A stretch of DNA of 64,000 bases from Gentiana macrophylla (lineage: Eukaryota; Streptophyta; Magnoliopsida; Gentianales; Gentianaceae), in assembly GCA_026214975.1 (NCBI GenBank), contig CM047805.1, forward strand, positions 194,370,601 through 194,434,600. Direction: 5' to 3'. Numbering within the stretch: position 1 is the first letter of the stretch; each line of letters starts with the position of its first letter. A program made the translations under genes and the position numbers. The notes under the pieces were generated by a model. It did not search any database, was not told where the DNA came from, and saw nothing but the letters and a program-made list of their open reading frames with translations. Of this stretch, positions 22,241-35,705 are shown piece after piece.

Positions 22241-25200
22241 ATCTCCCACTTTTGCGAAATGACAAGTAATAATTGTTTTAGAGCACACCCATTCTCATCT
22301 TATTCACAACACTCTCCCACTTGCTCTAAAAGCAGATGAGATATATCCCTCAATGCCGTACCCTCTAAGCACTCGACTTGGTACACTGATTAGTTTGGTT
22401 GTCGGCTCGATACGATCTTTAGGATCGAAACGTCGCCGGTCCATCTAATCAGGCGGTACTCTCTCTCAATATGCTTTTGACCTCTAGTGATTGAAAAGAT
22501 CCTTGTAAGCTATCTCTTCACTGTTTTCACAATGAAGTGATATCGGCTCACTAGACCTGGAATTACTCCCAGATCAGAAAGGAAATTCTAAGCACTATGA
22601 GTAAACACTGAGCCCGAGATCAACTTAATGATCATCCTTAATCTGACTACAAGTCAGAATCAGTGTAGTCAACCACATTCAAGTTTGCACCCAAATATAC
22701 AAGCACATTATTCCTCGTTCTTCAAAGATACTTGAGGACGTACTAAACCGTTATTCAATGCTCGATTCCGAGATTTGACTACTATTGACTTGTTATAACC
22801 TGACTTGCCGTTATCCAAGAGAGACTCTATCCTATTTTCTCTTTATCCGAAGATTTAGAGAATCATTCCTGAGAGGTAGGGTAGGACTACTCTTGATGAA
22901 TGTTGCATACGTATATGCATAATCATCTTATTCAATAAGATAGGTGGGATAGCCAATGACTCATTCTCGTGAATTTGACCGAATCGATTCTTAGAATATA
23001 GTCCAATTCTCTCATCCAGAGAATCTTGGCTGTCGATTTCCAACTTGATTGCACACACATGTTGTTTCCAACCGTTTTGGTGTTATCATTCATGAACACT
23101 AATACTACTACTTTACCAATATTGATGTCCGATCTACGAAAGACTTATCAATATTATGGTCAAGAATCCACATATTTTAAAACATGTGACTTTTAAATGA
23201 CCGAGAGGTTCTCTTAAATCCACAAAGGATATAATCCCGGCGATCATCACGCCATTTGTTCTAACCATGACCTTTACATTGCGAATGAATCCGAGAATCC
23301 GTTTTTGGCAAGAAAGTCTCAGGTTATCACCCCTATTTTCCGCTTTTAACGAAATCTAGCAAGGCGAGTGGTGAGAGAGTTCAAGGTGCAGTTAACTCTC
23401 TACTTGTCGTGAATCACCCCTATACCACTCGACTTTGCTTTGAAAGTTTAAACTTTCCTATTCATTCGACTCTTTTCGGCGTAGATCCAATTACTCCCAC
23501 TGGGCCTGAGACACTCAGGTGGTTCTACAAGAGGTGAAACAAGCTGGAGTACTAAAACTCCATTTACAAGGATAAGGTTTTGAACCAACCTCTATGATCG
23601 AATCCTATACTGACCCACCAAGAGCCATAGGTTATCAATCACCCCAAGAGATGTAAGTCCACAAAACCACAATGGGTCAACGGTTAAACCATACTCCCTT
23701 TGTGTTTTGGGTGGATTGACATTACGATCTAGTAGTATTTATCGATTGTATCACCAACAACCGATGTTGGGCGTGGTCCGATTAAATCGAGATAGTAACT
23801 ACCTTTGGGTAACCGTACTCGAGGTTTAAGGTCACATTACTTATAGATTCTATCGAAGCCTTGTGACAGTTGAGCTGTCACATTCGATCTCAAGAATCTT
23901 ATAACCAACCTTCACTCGTCTCATTAAGGCATTTCACGAGCAGTCAAAATCGAACGTATCATAAAATCTCGATCCTACCTTCAAGCATTAAATGCTAAAT
24001 GCCTACATTTACGGAAGTGGTGTGAACCGAAGTCACTCCTTATCCATAAATTCACTAGCATCTTCTAGGTAGACTTCTCGGTTTACATAATAATTGTTAA
24101 CCGTTATTTTGCAACCAATTATCTTAATCGAGTTTAGCAGTGTATTGTAGTACATCAATAACTATATAGGGCAAGTCTATGGTTTCTTTCTCAGTGAGAA
24201 ACATTCCACTAGGAGGCAGGCTGAGCATCAGTCCCAAGACTATGCTATAGCCTATTTACGAACATGGAATACTCTATTCTCTGCTAAAATCAGAAACTCC
24301 TCCTCGTATTCTTTTGATAAACTAAATCGCGTTTCGAGTAGTTATCGGACAAAATGTCACCACTCAAAAACTCCCACTAGCTTGTATCTCTCACTAGACC
24401 CGAAGGTCATGATGAACAAGCTATGTTACCCTCAAATCTATTACCCTTTCCGATTGAAAGGAAACTTAGTCATTGTTCTTTTGAGATAGTGTTCTAGGCG
24501 GGAGATAGGAATCACCCTTAGCGATCGTCAGTCTTATCTCTAGGATATATGCACTAATTAATAGATATTGAAGGGTCGTTTATCTTAATACGGAAACCAT
24601 TCGCCTATAATAGTTTAAGACGTGTTACATATACCTTTTCGGCATTTCTTAGTGGTTCTGACTTTATCAAACAAAAGTCCGAGTCTCGGATCCATTACTA
24701 CAAATGTCATTTTCACTTTCTATGAGGTAACAATATATCGAGTTGAAAGTGAATCCATTTGTTTCAACGAATTTGTAAACAGAAAAATAAATTTTTACGT
24801 GATGTTCAAGGATAGAATCAAATTCATTTCCTTATATCACTCCCACTATTCTCATTTGAAATTACGCCCATTGTTACTCTATTAATCGTTAATGCAAAGC
24901 TCTCATGTTCTTCCAAAGAACTTATTTGCCGAGTCGAGTTACTCGGTTAAGAAAGTCGCTAAGGATTCATTGGTTAGTGATCCGAAATCACTTTCCTTAT
25001 CCTATACTTTCTTTATTTAATGTTTCGGTTTTGCCTCAAAACTTGATTAAGATGATTAACACTTATAGACATTCTTTCCCATTCTTAACTTTCCTTAAAA
25101 GGAAATAGTCTTGAACTAGCAGTTCGTTGAGTAGACACTACTCGTGAACTGTGGGATGTCTAATTAAAGCGTTACCCAGTGGGACTAATTTTCTAATAAA

Positions 25201-27669
25201 TTAAAAAAAAACATAAGATAAAAGCTCCCACTAGTTTATCGGTTCCAAATACCGTCTAACTAGCGACACTTTAATTTATGATTCTCCAATTTTCTATTAG
25301 AAAATTTCTCATGTAGTCACTACACTATTAAAAATTCACTAAAAGAATTTTATCGTCCCAATCATCTTTCAAACTAACTACGGTTGTCTCTCATACTGCA
25401 CGAGTGACAGCAGTGACATACTTATTTACGTCACTTAAGTTTTGAAGGCTCAAGAGAAATACCTCTTCCAAAAAATTAATCGCATGTGAGATTAATAAGT
25501 ACAACGTTCTAGTTACTTACCACTTTTAACGAAGTCATTACTAGTCAATTTTACACTAGTGATCTAGCACCTTAGAGAGATATGTATAATGAGTTGTAAA
25601 TAAAATTGTGAGAATAAATCCAAATCATACACTACTAATAAATTTTAGGAACTATAAACTAAGTACTTATAGTCTATCCTACCGTTTCAAGGATTTAATC
25701 TAATACCTCAGTGCCGCCTTAGGGTAGGTCAAAGAGGTTTCGATTAATATTGAAGATTAGATTGAGAATCGAACATCTCATTTGTGATCGTCAATCACCT
25801 TTCCTTTTCAAACCAAGGTATTACCAAAATACCCTTTATGAGTGTGACCTCTTTGTTTCATATTTTTAGATAGACCCAGTATGCCGCCTTAGGGTCGGTC
25901 GGTGACCTGACAGTACCCAAAATCCTATCCTTTGGAAACCAAGCCTTGAATTTTGATAGCGGTGAAGGCCTTCCTTAGGGGCGAAATCAAAGCCGCACGA
26001 GGCGTCACCATTCTCTCACGTTGCTTGTGTCAACAGTAGAGAGGTCGTGGGGTCATCGGTGTCGCCTCTCCGCTCCCACTCAATATTTTGAAAAAGTGGT
26101 GGGTTTCTTGATCACGTTATTGGACTTGATGTTACATTAAGGAACAATAAATCATAGCCCAAATGTTGTCGGTTATGTGGGCTAGCCCACCCGACCTATT
26201 CGTTGGAACATATGTGGCCGTCGGACGGGTCAAGACTAGGGAGCTCCGTTGAGCCGTAGTGGCTCTTCGGATGGCTCGGCCTTGCGGACCTCCGTGCAAA
26301 CGCCACACGTGGAGGTGAAGTCGATCGAGCCGTAGCTACTGTTGACCACCCAACCGTGGTTAAACCACTTTCGAACCATGTTTGCCCGTGATTATATCCT
26401 TAAACATCAAACTTTCACGTAGACACTACGGAACAAAAAACGTAATCTCGTCTAGGTAAGGTGGAATTCACCGAAAATCCAACACCTTAACCACGAGGTT
26501 TCGGGATTTTATTCCTTATGCTTTCGCAGAGTGGGATTCACCGAGAATCCATCACCCAACCTCGACGATTGAAAATACCCGTGATCCTCGGTTTTTACCC
26601 TAATTAGTTTCTAATTAATATAAAACAATTAATTAAAACTAATTGCGTGTTTTATACATGCCTAACTAATTCCTCGAATTAATTTCTACATGTATGCATA
26701 TGGAGTGGAATTCATGATATGATGCATGTCTTGGCAATTTTCCGGTTCTACACATACAATCTAAACATGTATACTAGTGCGGAAACTAAACACCGAGATG
26801 GACCGTTGGCACCCCCGTATCTAACCTATTAGAAAATAAATAATCAAACCCTAACTAGGGTTTACTACTTGCTAACAAAATCTGCAGCAGTTCAAATTCT
26901 TCGATGATCGGAAACCAAACAAACTTGGATCGTGACGAAACTTTCCAGATCTGTTCTCTACTCTTTTGGCTTCAATATGGACGGTTGGATCGGAGTTTTG
27001 ACTTGTCAATTTTCTCCAGCGAGCCGCCTAACTTGCTGCTGAATCTGTCTCTTACAGCAGCGCATCAGTGACTTCCCGAGGCCGATCTGGAATCGAGATG
27101 AAATCCGATCGACCTGAAATTTTTATGACATGTCTAAAACTCCACTTTTATTAATGTGAACCGTCGGATTTTTGTTTCAACGGTCCAAACCCTTCCAAAA
27201 ATTCGAGGAAGTCACAGGTAGGGTTTCTGTGAATCCTGCGTATTTCTGTTACAGCAGCCTCTTTGCAGCAACGAACGGATATGGAGACGGACTCCGATCG
27301 ACGCAAAATTTTTTGGACTTGTTCATCATCTTGTAATATTGATTCTGACCGGAGGGATAGTCGTTTCAACGGCTCTATCAACGGGAAAAACGAAAAAAAC
27401 TAAACAACTACTAAACAGATCTACTTTCTGGAAATTAAAATTGTAATAAATAAATTACATAATTTCCTATACTCATATGAACGAATTTTCATCGTTTATA
27501 TGAGTTTACAATAGATCTAACGGGTAAACAGTGCCAACCCCCCATCCATCTCTTCAACCACAACAACTAATCATTATAAATGCATAAAACAAGAAATAAA
27601 ATTTATCTACATGCAATTCCACTCCTTTAAATCGTTTAATTATGATTATGACTATATAAATCGTGGAAC
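22241..27669 (-). other. LARD-2 internal region, non-coding
   Basis: 5.4 kb without a retroelement protein signature on either strand. It is collinear with LARD-1 except for about 620 bp (24386-25005) replaced there by a gypsy LTR fragment. The PPT-like tract is at 22241-22251 (AAGTGGGAGAT on minus). Confidence 0.8.
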
Positions 27670-27683
27670 TGGCTCCGATACCA
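27670..27683 (-). other. LARD-2 primer binding site
   Basis: Minus strand reads TGGTATCGGAGCCA, an initiator-Met-type PBS with one change from TGGTATCAGAGC, placed two bases from the LTR as in LARD-1. Confidence 0.8.
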
Positions 27684-27685
27684 CA

Positions 27686-29109
27686 TGAAGGATGTAGGAG
27701 CTCAGATCTAAACGAATTAGATCTATCTTGCAATGGATGTATCACGATTTATATATCATAATACATAAATAAAGGATTTAACTACTACAAGGGGTTAAGA
27801 TTATATTACCAATAGTGGGAAGAGAAGCCTTGATCTTCCAATGTGTTCTCCAAGCGGTGGTTGGTGGACACCCTTCTTGATAAAAGCACCTCTCTTGATA
27901 TGCAACACCAAGAAAAAACTTAGAGTTTTTCTTCTACAAAAACCCTGCATGAGAAAAAACAAATTTTCTCTCTTTTTATGGTGATGTGGTGAAATTTTCA
28001 ATGCCATCTACACTTGGAATAACTCTCCTTTTATAGGAGAGTAAATCCTTGGTCTCCAAGTTTTAATTAATTAAATAAATAAATAATTAAACAAAAAAAA
28101 GGATATTTTCCTTAATGACTAATTGTGACATGTATTGACCAATAGGAAATCAAATAACAAGTCATCCAACCAATCATATAACAAGAATATCTTTTATTTT
28201 CCATAACACAAGAAAATTAATTCTTGTGCTAAAAGGAGACAAATATGCGCCACATGCTAGGGTTTTTTTAGCCACATAAAATTTCTTTTATGTGTATTAT
28301 ATTATTTAGCCCAACTAAATAATATCCATGCATATCAATTAATTAGCCCAGCCAATTAATTATCACTGAGGCCCAAATAACAAGAATATCAGCCCGAATT
28401 ATAGAAGCCACATTGGGGACCATGGACCTATAACCAGTAGCTCCAATAATTAATTATTCATCGAACATAATAAGTACATTAATTATTAATTCCGGGATTA
28501 CGCCACCATAAACCCGAAACTGAACTCTACCGATTATAGATGTATACTTATACTCAACCCATAGAGTGAATAAGTGTCCATTGATATAATCACTACATAC
28601 GGATTAACCCTCCATAGACTGTCCATTCTGAGTAGGAAGTCTCCGTGAACCCGACTCAGAATATCTTATCCTTATTTACCATTAACCCCCTGATGATCAA
28701 TTAGTTCACATATCTGACTAGTGAACAATTAGTCTAATATGAACTCGGCCGATCGATCACTTTCTTAGGGCTAACAAACAAAGGGATTTGTCTCTCTCTA
28801 CTTCCGTAGGAATGAATGGATTCCATGTCTGTGAAAATCAGAACTACTCACTCATCAGGAGATAGTGCCAATGAGAAGTGGCTTGGAACACATATTTAAG
28901 TGAACCGTAACTAACACATCAAACACTACCCCGAGACAAGCAGCACCCTGTGATCACCTCAGGATTAAGGTTGATCCATATATGATCATCTAATGATTTA
29001 ATAAGATTTCTCGATTACGGAATTATATCGAGAAATTCAGATTAAATCGGTCCAGTCCTATATGAATGCCATCATATATAAATGCCCCACGTAGGTACCC
29101 TCTACCGAT
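27686..29109 (-). repeat. LARD-2 5' LTR, truncated
   Basis: Begins TGAAGGATGTAGG and follows 20530-22240 until CCTCTACCGATA at 29109, where gypsy LTR sequence takes over. TATA box at plus 28028-28035. Confidence 0.88.
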
Positions 29110-29517
29110 ATTAATAACTAATGAACCTTTCATTGTAAGACTTAATTATACATTAGCTTCTTACTCTTGTTAAGTACTTTGTACTTACCTCAATTGCATA
29201 TGTTGTTTTGTGTGCATTTGGGGTGAGAAGACGAATATGTTAGCCTTGAGCTCACTGAGGATTTCGATGATGATTTGATAACGTTGATGCCATGATGATG
29301 CTTTCCATTTTTTACTTTTATAATAAATGTTGTACTAGATTATGTTGTACTTTTATTTCAATTTTGTAAGACAAGTGTTGTACTTTCTTTAAGACCTTTG
29401 TAAGATTAGTTGTTGTATCTTCTCTTTGGACAACGTATGTTGTAAGTTACTCCGTTGTTGTACGTTACCTTTCTACCCTTAGTGTGTTTGGAGTTTCCAT
29501 TTTAGTAGCATTTACGG
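29110..29517 (+). repeat. Del/Tekay-like 5' LTR, piece 2
   Basis: Matches about 38536-38947 of the 3' LTR, including TTGTACTTTCTTTAAGACC. It ends at the TSD TACGG of the next insertion. Confidence 0.85.
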
Positions 29518-31918
29518 TGTAATACCCTACTCCCGACCCCTAGGTCCACTGGGGTCATTCTAGAAGGGGTTGCGAAGCTCTCGCCGCGACTTCAATAACA
29601 ATACTAGAAAACCCAAGATTATTCACTAAATAATTCACCAACACTTCATTTACAAACTTGATTATAATATTACCACAAATCAAATTTACATAAATCACTA
29701 TCTAATTCCATTACAAGATTACAACCAATAAAATTATAAGATTCATAACTAACTAACTCACTATGCGCGGTCTAATCCATAACATCAATTTCTTTTATTC
29801 CTCGGATCTCGTTTAACATCATCTCTACTCTTCTTTATGCCTCGATCAAAAACCTGTATATATGTATTTATAAAAGGGGAAGCAAAAAAAACAAAGAAAC
29901 AAGAAAAATGAGGCGTCAGCAAAGGGCTGGTATGAGCCACGTGTGCAAGTGTTATACTATATTATATATATATATTTATAAATATTAAAAAAACAACTTT
30001 TATAAAATTTGCAGCGGAAACCTTTATTAATCTTGCAAAACGAGTTAGTAAATAATTCTTGAAAATAAAAATAAAAGAAAGAGCAAAAATAATAAGTCAA
30101 TTTTAAAAGTTATGTAGTGCACGAGCATTAAGGAAAAACATGTCGAGTTTATTTTACAAGCACCAACTTTGGCCGAGCCGATGAGTCAAGTACCGCCCTA
30201 ACACCGTTTTACCATATGGATTTCAACCGCACTCCACGAGAACTAGCCATGCCTGACAACTCCGGCCGATTGTCAGGGAAAAGAATCAACCTTCACCGTG
30301 CAAACCTCCTACACGGCTCCAGCCAACCCTATCCATGCCCTAGGACCCACGCACCAACCGTCAGCCCTTGCTTTCCCGGCTGTAGCATGAATCTTCGGGG
30401 AAAAGGTACCGTCCCCACTCTTACGAGTGAGCACTCTAGCTACTGTCGGAAAGACTTCGAGTCAAGAGGCCCCGAGACCGGTGACTAGCCGTTCTCCAAG
30501 AGCAAGAACTCTAATCTCCCTAGCCACGAGCCTTGACACTTTCGTGTCAGCGAGATGAGCGAAATGGCGAGCAAGTATTCCAAGTATCATTTTATTGTTT
30601 AAAAGATGCACTAATTTCAAAGCAATCGATTATTAATGAAACATTTTGCTTTAGTAATTTTTAAGAAAGTATTCGAAAACGACTTCTGAGTTTAAAAGTT
30701 ATATTCACTATACATAAAATGCTTGAAAATACTTAAAAGCCACACATTGGTTTTATATCAAAATAAAAGACTCACCTCAGATTTGAGCTAACCAATTATA
30801 TTGTGAGATACATGACCATACTTCAGAATCCATACGGTTGGCACAAAACTAAATCATTCACCATCGTGTACCTTCGAAAATCTCCGAAAATGCTGAAAGA
30901 AATTCAATCACTACCATTTCATTCAACCTCATATACATAGATCCAACCAAAGATATTGACTTACACCCTTGTCCAAATAAAGTTTGATTTTGATCTATCC
31001 CAAAACTTCATTTTCCATCAATATTGTTCCCATCATTCCAAAATTATGAACCACACTTCCCAATTCCTGTCGCCGAAAATCTGCTCCTCATTCTAGCCGA
31101 CTAGTTAGCTACAACAAAAGTTACGCGTACGGAAATTGAAGGGCATAAATGGAGGGCATTATCCTATTGCTCAAACGTTTCTTTTTGGACCATATAGGTC
31201 AACTGCAATCACCGCATCAATCGGTGGAATTTTTTGAGAAGGTGAAGAATATTAAGATGCATGCAGAAGTTTAGGTAATGGTGGATTCTTGGCGGCTTAT
31301 CTCGACCATGGGTTTGATGTGCAAATGCATCGAGTGGGGTGTATTTTATGGCTAAACGGAAATGACGACAGAATCGGCATATAGATATGGTAAACTATCA
31401 AACAGAGAGGGTGATCAATTTTTTTCATATAGCTTAGATTGATGGTGATGACAAGATTTTCTAAATGAATAGAAAAGTGGATACCGGAATTATATATATA
31501 TATATATATATATCCTGGGTATGTATACTATTCAGTTTGTAACGGATAAGGACAATTGAAGTCCACTAACCTATTTGGAGTTAAGCTAAACATCAGTTTA
31601 AATTATTAAGTACATCATTAAATATGTAACTGCAGTTCAACTTAATTATCTCTTATAAATAGTTGAGAAACATAATTCTTAAATGATTTTCAGTTATTTT
31701 CAAAATATAAAATAATATTACATGCAATGAAAATTAAATATTCAATGATATAATTATATTATATTTAACTTAATGATGGAAAATTGCAGATGGTGTCTAT
31801 ATATAAAATTAATATATATATACAAATACGCATATACAAGGAGAGAGTCGACAAAGATGGAAGGCGAACTAATGTTGTACTTTTATTGTTTGACTCGACA
31901 TTACTACGAGAAAGAAAC

Positions 31919-31952
<34 letters not shown>

Positions 31953-32001
31953 TGACAACTATACCCTTCTCGTTTTATTCCATAAAATTCGGGGCGTTAC
32001 A
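29518..32001. mobile_element. Solo LTR of a second Del/Tekay-like gypsy family
   Basis: 2484 bp, TGTAATACCC...GGGCGTTACA, with perfect TSD TACGG (29513-29517 and 32002-32006). The termini read plausibly in both directions (TGTAACGCCCCGAATTTT on the minus strand), so orientation is left open. It has no PBS, PPT or coding domain. It contains a TA run near 31493-31511 and an ATT microsatellite at 31919-31952. The 90-codon frame at 30216-30488 has no family signature. Confidence 0.82.
31919..31952. repeat. (ATT)n microsatellite
   Basis: About 11 uninterrupted ATT units inside the solo LTR. Confidence 0.95.
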
Positions 32002-32006
32002 TACGG

Positions 32007-32151
32007 TGTTTGCCGAGTCTTTTTAGCTTCCATTTGTTAAACTCGATACGACGTAGTAGAGGCTTACATATAATATTGAATTTATTTAATATTATACGTG
32101 CTTGAAGCGTTCATTTCAGGATAAGGACTCGGTATCGGGAGCCTGGCGTTC
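32007..32151 (+). repeat. Del/Tekay-like 5' LTR, piece 3 (LTR end)
   Basis: Matches 38950-39092, including ACTCGATACGACGTAGTAGA. The last bases are slightly eroded (GGCGTTC instead of GGCGTTACA). Confidence 0.85.
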
Positions 32152-32155
32152 TGAT

Positions 32156-32167
32156 TGGTATCGAGCG
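32156..32167 (+). other. Del/Tekay-like primer binding site
   Basis: TGGTATCGAGCG a few bases after the LTR end resembles the initiator-Met PBS TGGTATCAGAGC with one base lost. Confidence 0.6.
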
Positions 32168-32841
32168 AAAGCGTCCTTTAGGCTTTCTTCTTGAGATAAG
32201 TTTCTTTAGACCATATAGTAACATTCTGATCCTTCCTGATCCTTCAGAATGGGAGGTAACCTCAGAGATACTTGTGTAGGTAAGTTTGAATTGGAAGTTC
32301 TATGGCTCAGTAAGAAGCGAGTGGTTTGGTCCAAGACATGGGTCAGACAGTTGTGAGTCAGTTGGAACGTGTTGATTGGTTTCAAAATCAGGTACCCACC
32401 TCAGTTTTTGTAAGAACAACCTCAAGGATCCCTTGTTTATAACAACACCTTTTGGATAAAGTAATCAAGGTTGCTAGGATGTTTTACAAATGGTTGGTTG
32501 TGTTGGAACTACCGTTGCAAGAATAAAGTTATAGTTTTGGATTTTACGGACATGGTATGTCTCTTGGTATAGGCTGGCTACCCAAGAGATTGTCTACTTG
32601 GACTATTGAACTAAGAAAGTCTTCAGGGAAGATGAGTACAAGAGTAGTTATTGCGGTTTCAGTGGTTCAAGTTGTGGTTGATCGGTTTTGAGTTGAGTAT
32701 ACAAGAGTTGGCTCATTTTGGGAATCAGTAAAGTTTGGTTCAGTGGTTAGCAATATCAGAATCGGTTAGTTATTGACAATGGGAATCAAGTGAAGCTTCA
32801 GTTTGGTTGGTGTTGAAGAGAATGTTTCTAAGGAAGGTCTA
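32168..32841 (+). pseudogene. Remnant of the Del/Tekay-like internal region
   Basis: No long ORF. A short frame near 32552-32575 reads SLGIGWL, similar to the ILGMDWL block of gypsy protease, and hydrophobic Val-rich fragments follow. Most of gag-pol has been lost. The assignment rests mainly on position between PBS and PPT of the same element. Confidence 0.4.
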
Positions 32842-33495
32842 TGATAACGGAAAAATTCACCGTTATTTTTATAACTTTTCAACCCACTTTTGATATCATT
32901 TCGAGCACTTTTATATCAATTAAAGTCATTAATTCCTAAATTTCATAAAAATATATAAGTCGTGACTATTTTGTAAAATATCGTGTTTTTATGTGTTTTT
33001 ACTAGCTTTTGTACCGGTTTAGTAACCGGAGTGTCGTGTCGGATTTACGTTTGGTATTTTGGTGATTTATTGCAGAATCATAAGTAGACCAAGATCCTAC
33101 GTAACGACATGTTTTGAGCCCTAAAAGAGGTGTTTAGAGGGTTAGAAGAAGGTGCCACAAGCTTACGAGTTCAAAAGGGTCGTTTTTCCTAAGTACTTGA
33201 ATCGTTACATATTTTCGACGGAGATTTGACCCAGCTTAGAGGCATTTTCAGGGGATGACTTCTTAATGAAAGTTGTAGATCTTCACATAAGGTTTCCAAC
33301 GCACTTTGAATCACGTCAATTGGAGGTCTACAACTCAAATAGTAGTCAAATGACTAACCGATTCGGATTAGTAAAAATCCCGAAATATCTTCGTAATACG
33401 AATGGCTCATCAAAACGACATTTTCTGAAGAAGTTTCCTTAATAAAAGTTGTATATCTTCAAGAAATCTTTCCAATGGATTTTGAATCAAGTCAA

Positions 33496-35076
33496 TGTTC
33501 GATAAAAACGTGTTTTAAATTTATATTATCGGAACACCCCAAGTATAAGGTACGTAGTATAAGGTGTTGCCGAGTCGTCCTAAGGGAATCGTACAGATGT
33601 CAGATTAAGATATAACTCCTAAGTTGGTTATGTCACGAACTATTACCTAAAACTAAGGTTAATCTAACTATAAACTGAAACTATCAACTAAAACTAAAAG
33701 CAGAATAAAACAAGCAAAAAATAAGAAAAGCAGACAAACCAGACGGCGTTCACTATTGTGGACGGCGTGCAAAACGAAATCTAACGGACGGGCGTTCGAA
33801 TCGTGAGCAGCGTCGACTACTATGAACAACAATGAAAAGTGCGAGAAAACTAGGGTTTGTAAAACTAGAACTTAAAACTAACGTTGAAGCAAACGATTTT
33901 TGTATCAAATTATAAAGGGAAACAAAGTTAGAACACCTAGAATCTATCACTCAACGATCAGACAACCAGTTTATGATTCGAATACAGTTTTATTGGTATG
34001 ATCAATCACGAAACCGACTAAATTCCTTTAGATCAATTTCTAAGGTTTGTTTACTTTTCCAAGAAAAACAAATAACATTCATAACAAGATCAACAATTCG
34101 TTCCCAAATTGCAATACCCAATTAACGATATAAGATTCCTCAAAACGTCATCAATTGTATCGATTGAAATAAAAAAACTATTGTTGAATTATATTTCCAT
34201 AAAAATTCAAACAACATAGAGGTTCGTTGACATTCCTATCTAATGAAACTCTTAGCAATTAAATCAGGATTCAAACGATAAATAAAACAAAGTACTCAAA
34301 TTCATAACTAAAGATAAACTAACGAATCATGGTTGTGATAGCGTTGATGTGATATCCTCCGGTTGTTCCATCTGCTATGCGTTTAGCCAACAATCATGTT
34401 GTTAGACATAATCATTGGAATGGAGAGATACATCTTTGACTCTCCTCCTTGAATAATGCGTTTGCTAGGGTTTGTTATGAGTGAATGATGCGTGTGGGAT
34501 GTCCTCAGGTTTTAATACACGCTGCTATTTATAGGATTTTAGGTCGGCTAGGGTTAAGTCGGCCTTTGGACGCCCGCCCAAGGTCATGGGACGCTCGTTC
34601 ATTTATTTGGGACGGAGATTCGAGGCGCTCGTTAAACTTACGTCTGGAGACTCGTATGTAAAATATGACTCTGGACGCTTCATGGACGCCTTGATTCACT
34701 CTGGGCGCTCGTCCGGATCGAGTGGGCGCCCGTCCAATATCTCGAGAGATCGGATTTCTTCATAGTTATCCATTCTTCTTCAAGCCAATTCCATATTTAT
34801 CTCTTATAATTCGAATTGAGCCTCATTTATCCTCTTTATGCACTCGAAATTAAGCATCTACATAATAGATAAAACATGGAAAACATGTAGTCATCCCCAA
34901 ATAATAATAATTCAATAAATTTAACACATAAAAGCGCCCAAATTACACTTTTGACACTTCTAAACCCATTATTCAAATTCAAGCCTTAAACACATAATTT
35001 CCTCTAAAAATTACCAAAATACGAAAGATATTGTTCTCTAATAATGCGATAAAAACCATAAATTTCACCGAGAACA
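33496..35076 (-). mobile_element. Athila-like solo LTR
   Basis: 1581 bp with perfect TSD GTCAA (33491-33495 and 35077-35081). On the minus strand it starts TGTTCTCGGTGAAATTTATG and ends with CGAACA. Length and layout match the solo LTR at 45498-47076. GGACGCCCGTCC-like motifs cluster at 34565-34740, upstream (on minus) of a TATAAATA box at plus 34526-34533. Confidence 0.85.
34526..34533 (-). promoter_or_regulatory. TATA box of the Athila-like solo LTR
   Basis: TATAAATA on the minus strand, directly downstream of the GGACG-type motif cluster. Confidence 0.6.
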
Positions 35077-35617
35077 GTCAATCGGATTTCTACAACACAA
35101 ATGGTGGTCAAGTGGCTAATTGATTTTGTATTAAGGAAAATGTCGTAAAACGACGCGTAATGGGAATGACCCATCAAAAAGGCGTTTTCTGAAGAAGTGT
35201 CCTTCATGAAAGTTGAAGAATTTTCCGAGAGCTTAATTTTGACGTTTGAATCATAATTTTTGGAGGTCTACAACTCAAGATATGAATTTTAGAAGTTTTA
35301 TTACAAATAAATACACAATCGAAGGATCCAGAATCATGGTGAGTCATCTGTGATGATGATACCCGGCCTGGTCCGGCTCTTTCCCGGCCCGGTCCGGCCC
35401 CCTTATATTTGCCTATATATAGCAGAGCATCAGCAGCAGCAACGTTGCCCCCTTTTATCCTCTTCTCCTTCATCTTCTTCCATTTTATTTTTATGTTTTG
35501 GGGGCCTATATGTAGTAATATATGTCGTTATAATGTCGGTGTAATAACCCGACTAGTTATAGTTTTAATATAATTTCGTTTCCGCTTTTTAATGCTTTCT
35601 TTTATTTTATGTAATTA

Positions 35618-35705
35618 GTATAAATATATATATATATACGTATATTATATATATATATCTATATCTATATATATATCTATATATATATCTATACGTATAT
35701 CTATA
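35618..35705. repeat. TATA/TATC-rich microsatellite
   Basis: Imperfect (TA)n and TATATC units. The related copy in LARD-1 breaks off in the equivalent run near 8925. Confidence 0.85.

Larger units (their letters stand above)
20530..29109 (-). mobile_element. LARD-2: second copy of the non-coding LTR element, truncated
   Basis: Same family and orientation as LARD-1: 3' LTR 20530-22240, internal 22241-27669, PBS at 27670-27683, 5' LTR 27686-29109. The outer 290 bp or so of the 5' LTR are missing. About 1 kb of the surrounding gypsy LTR (equivalent to about 37522-38535) is missing too, so one deletion took both and no right-hand TSD remains. There is no coding capacity. Unlike LARD-1, the interior is not interrupted, so it gives the reference sequence for the family. 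Confidence 0.88.
33225..35290 (+). repeat. Tandem modules in the TGATAACGG LTR (about 165 bp, three copies)
   Basis: Units containing GAAGAAGT-TCCTT-ATGAAAGTTG and GGAGGTCTACAACTCAA occur at about 33255-33350, 33425-33495 (continuing at 35082 after the nested solo LTR) and 35190-35290. The copies are diverged. Confidence 0.6.

Noticed and set aside
30216..30488. 90-codon plus-strand ORF in the solo LTR 29518-32001
   Set aside because: No recognisable family. It lies in a GC-richer part of a non-coding LTR, where chance open frames are common.
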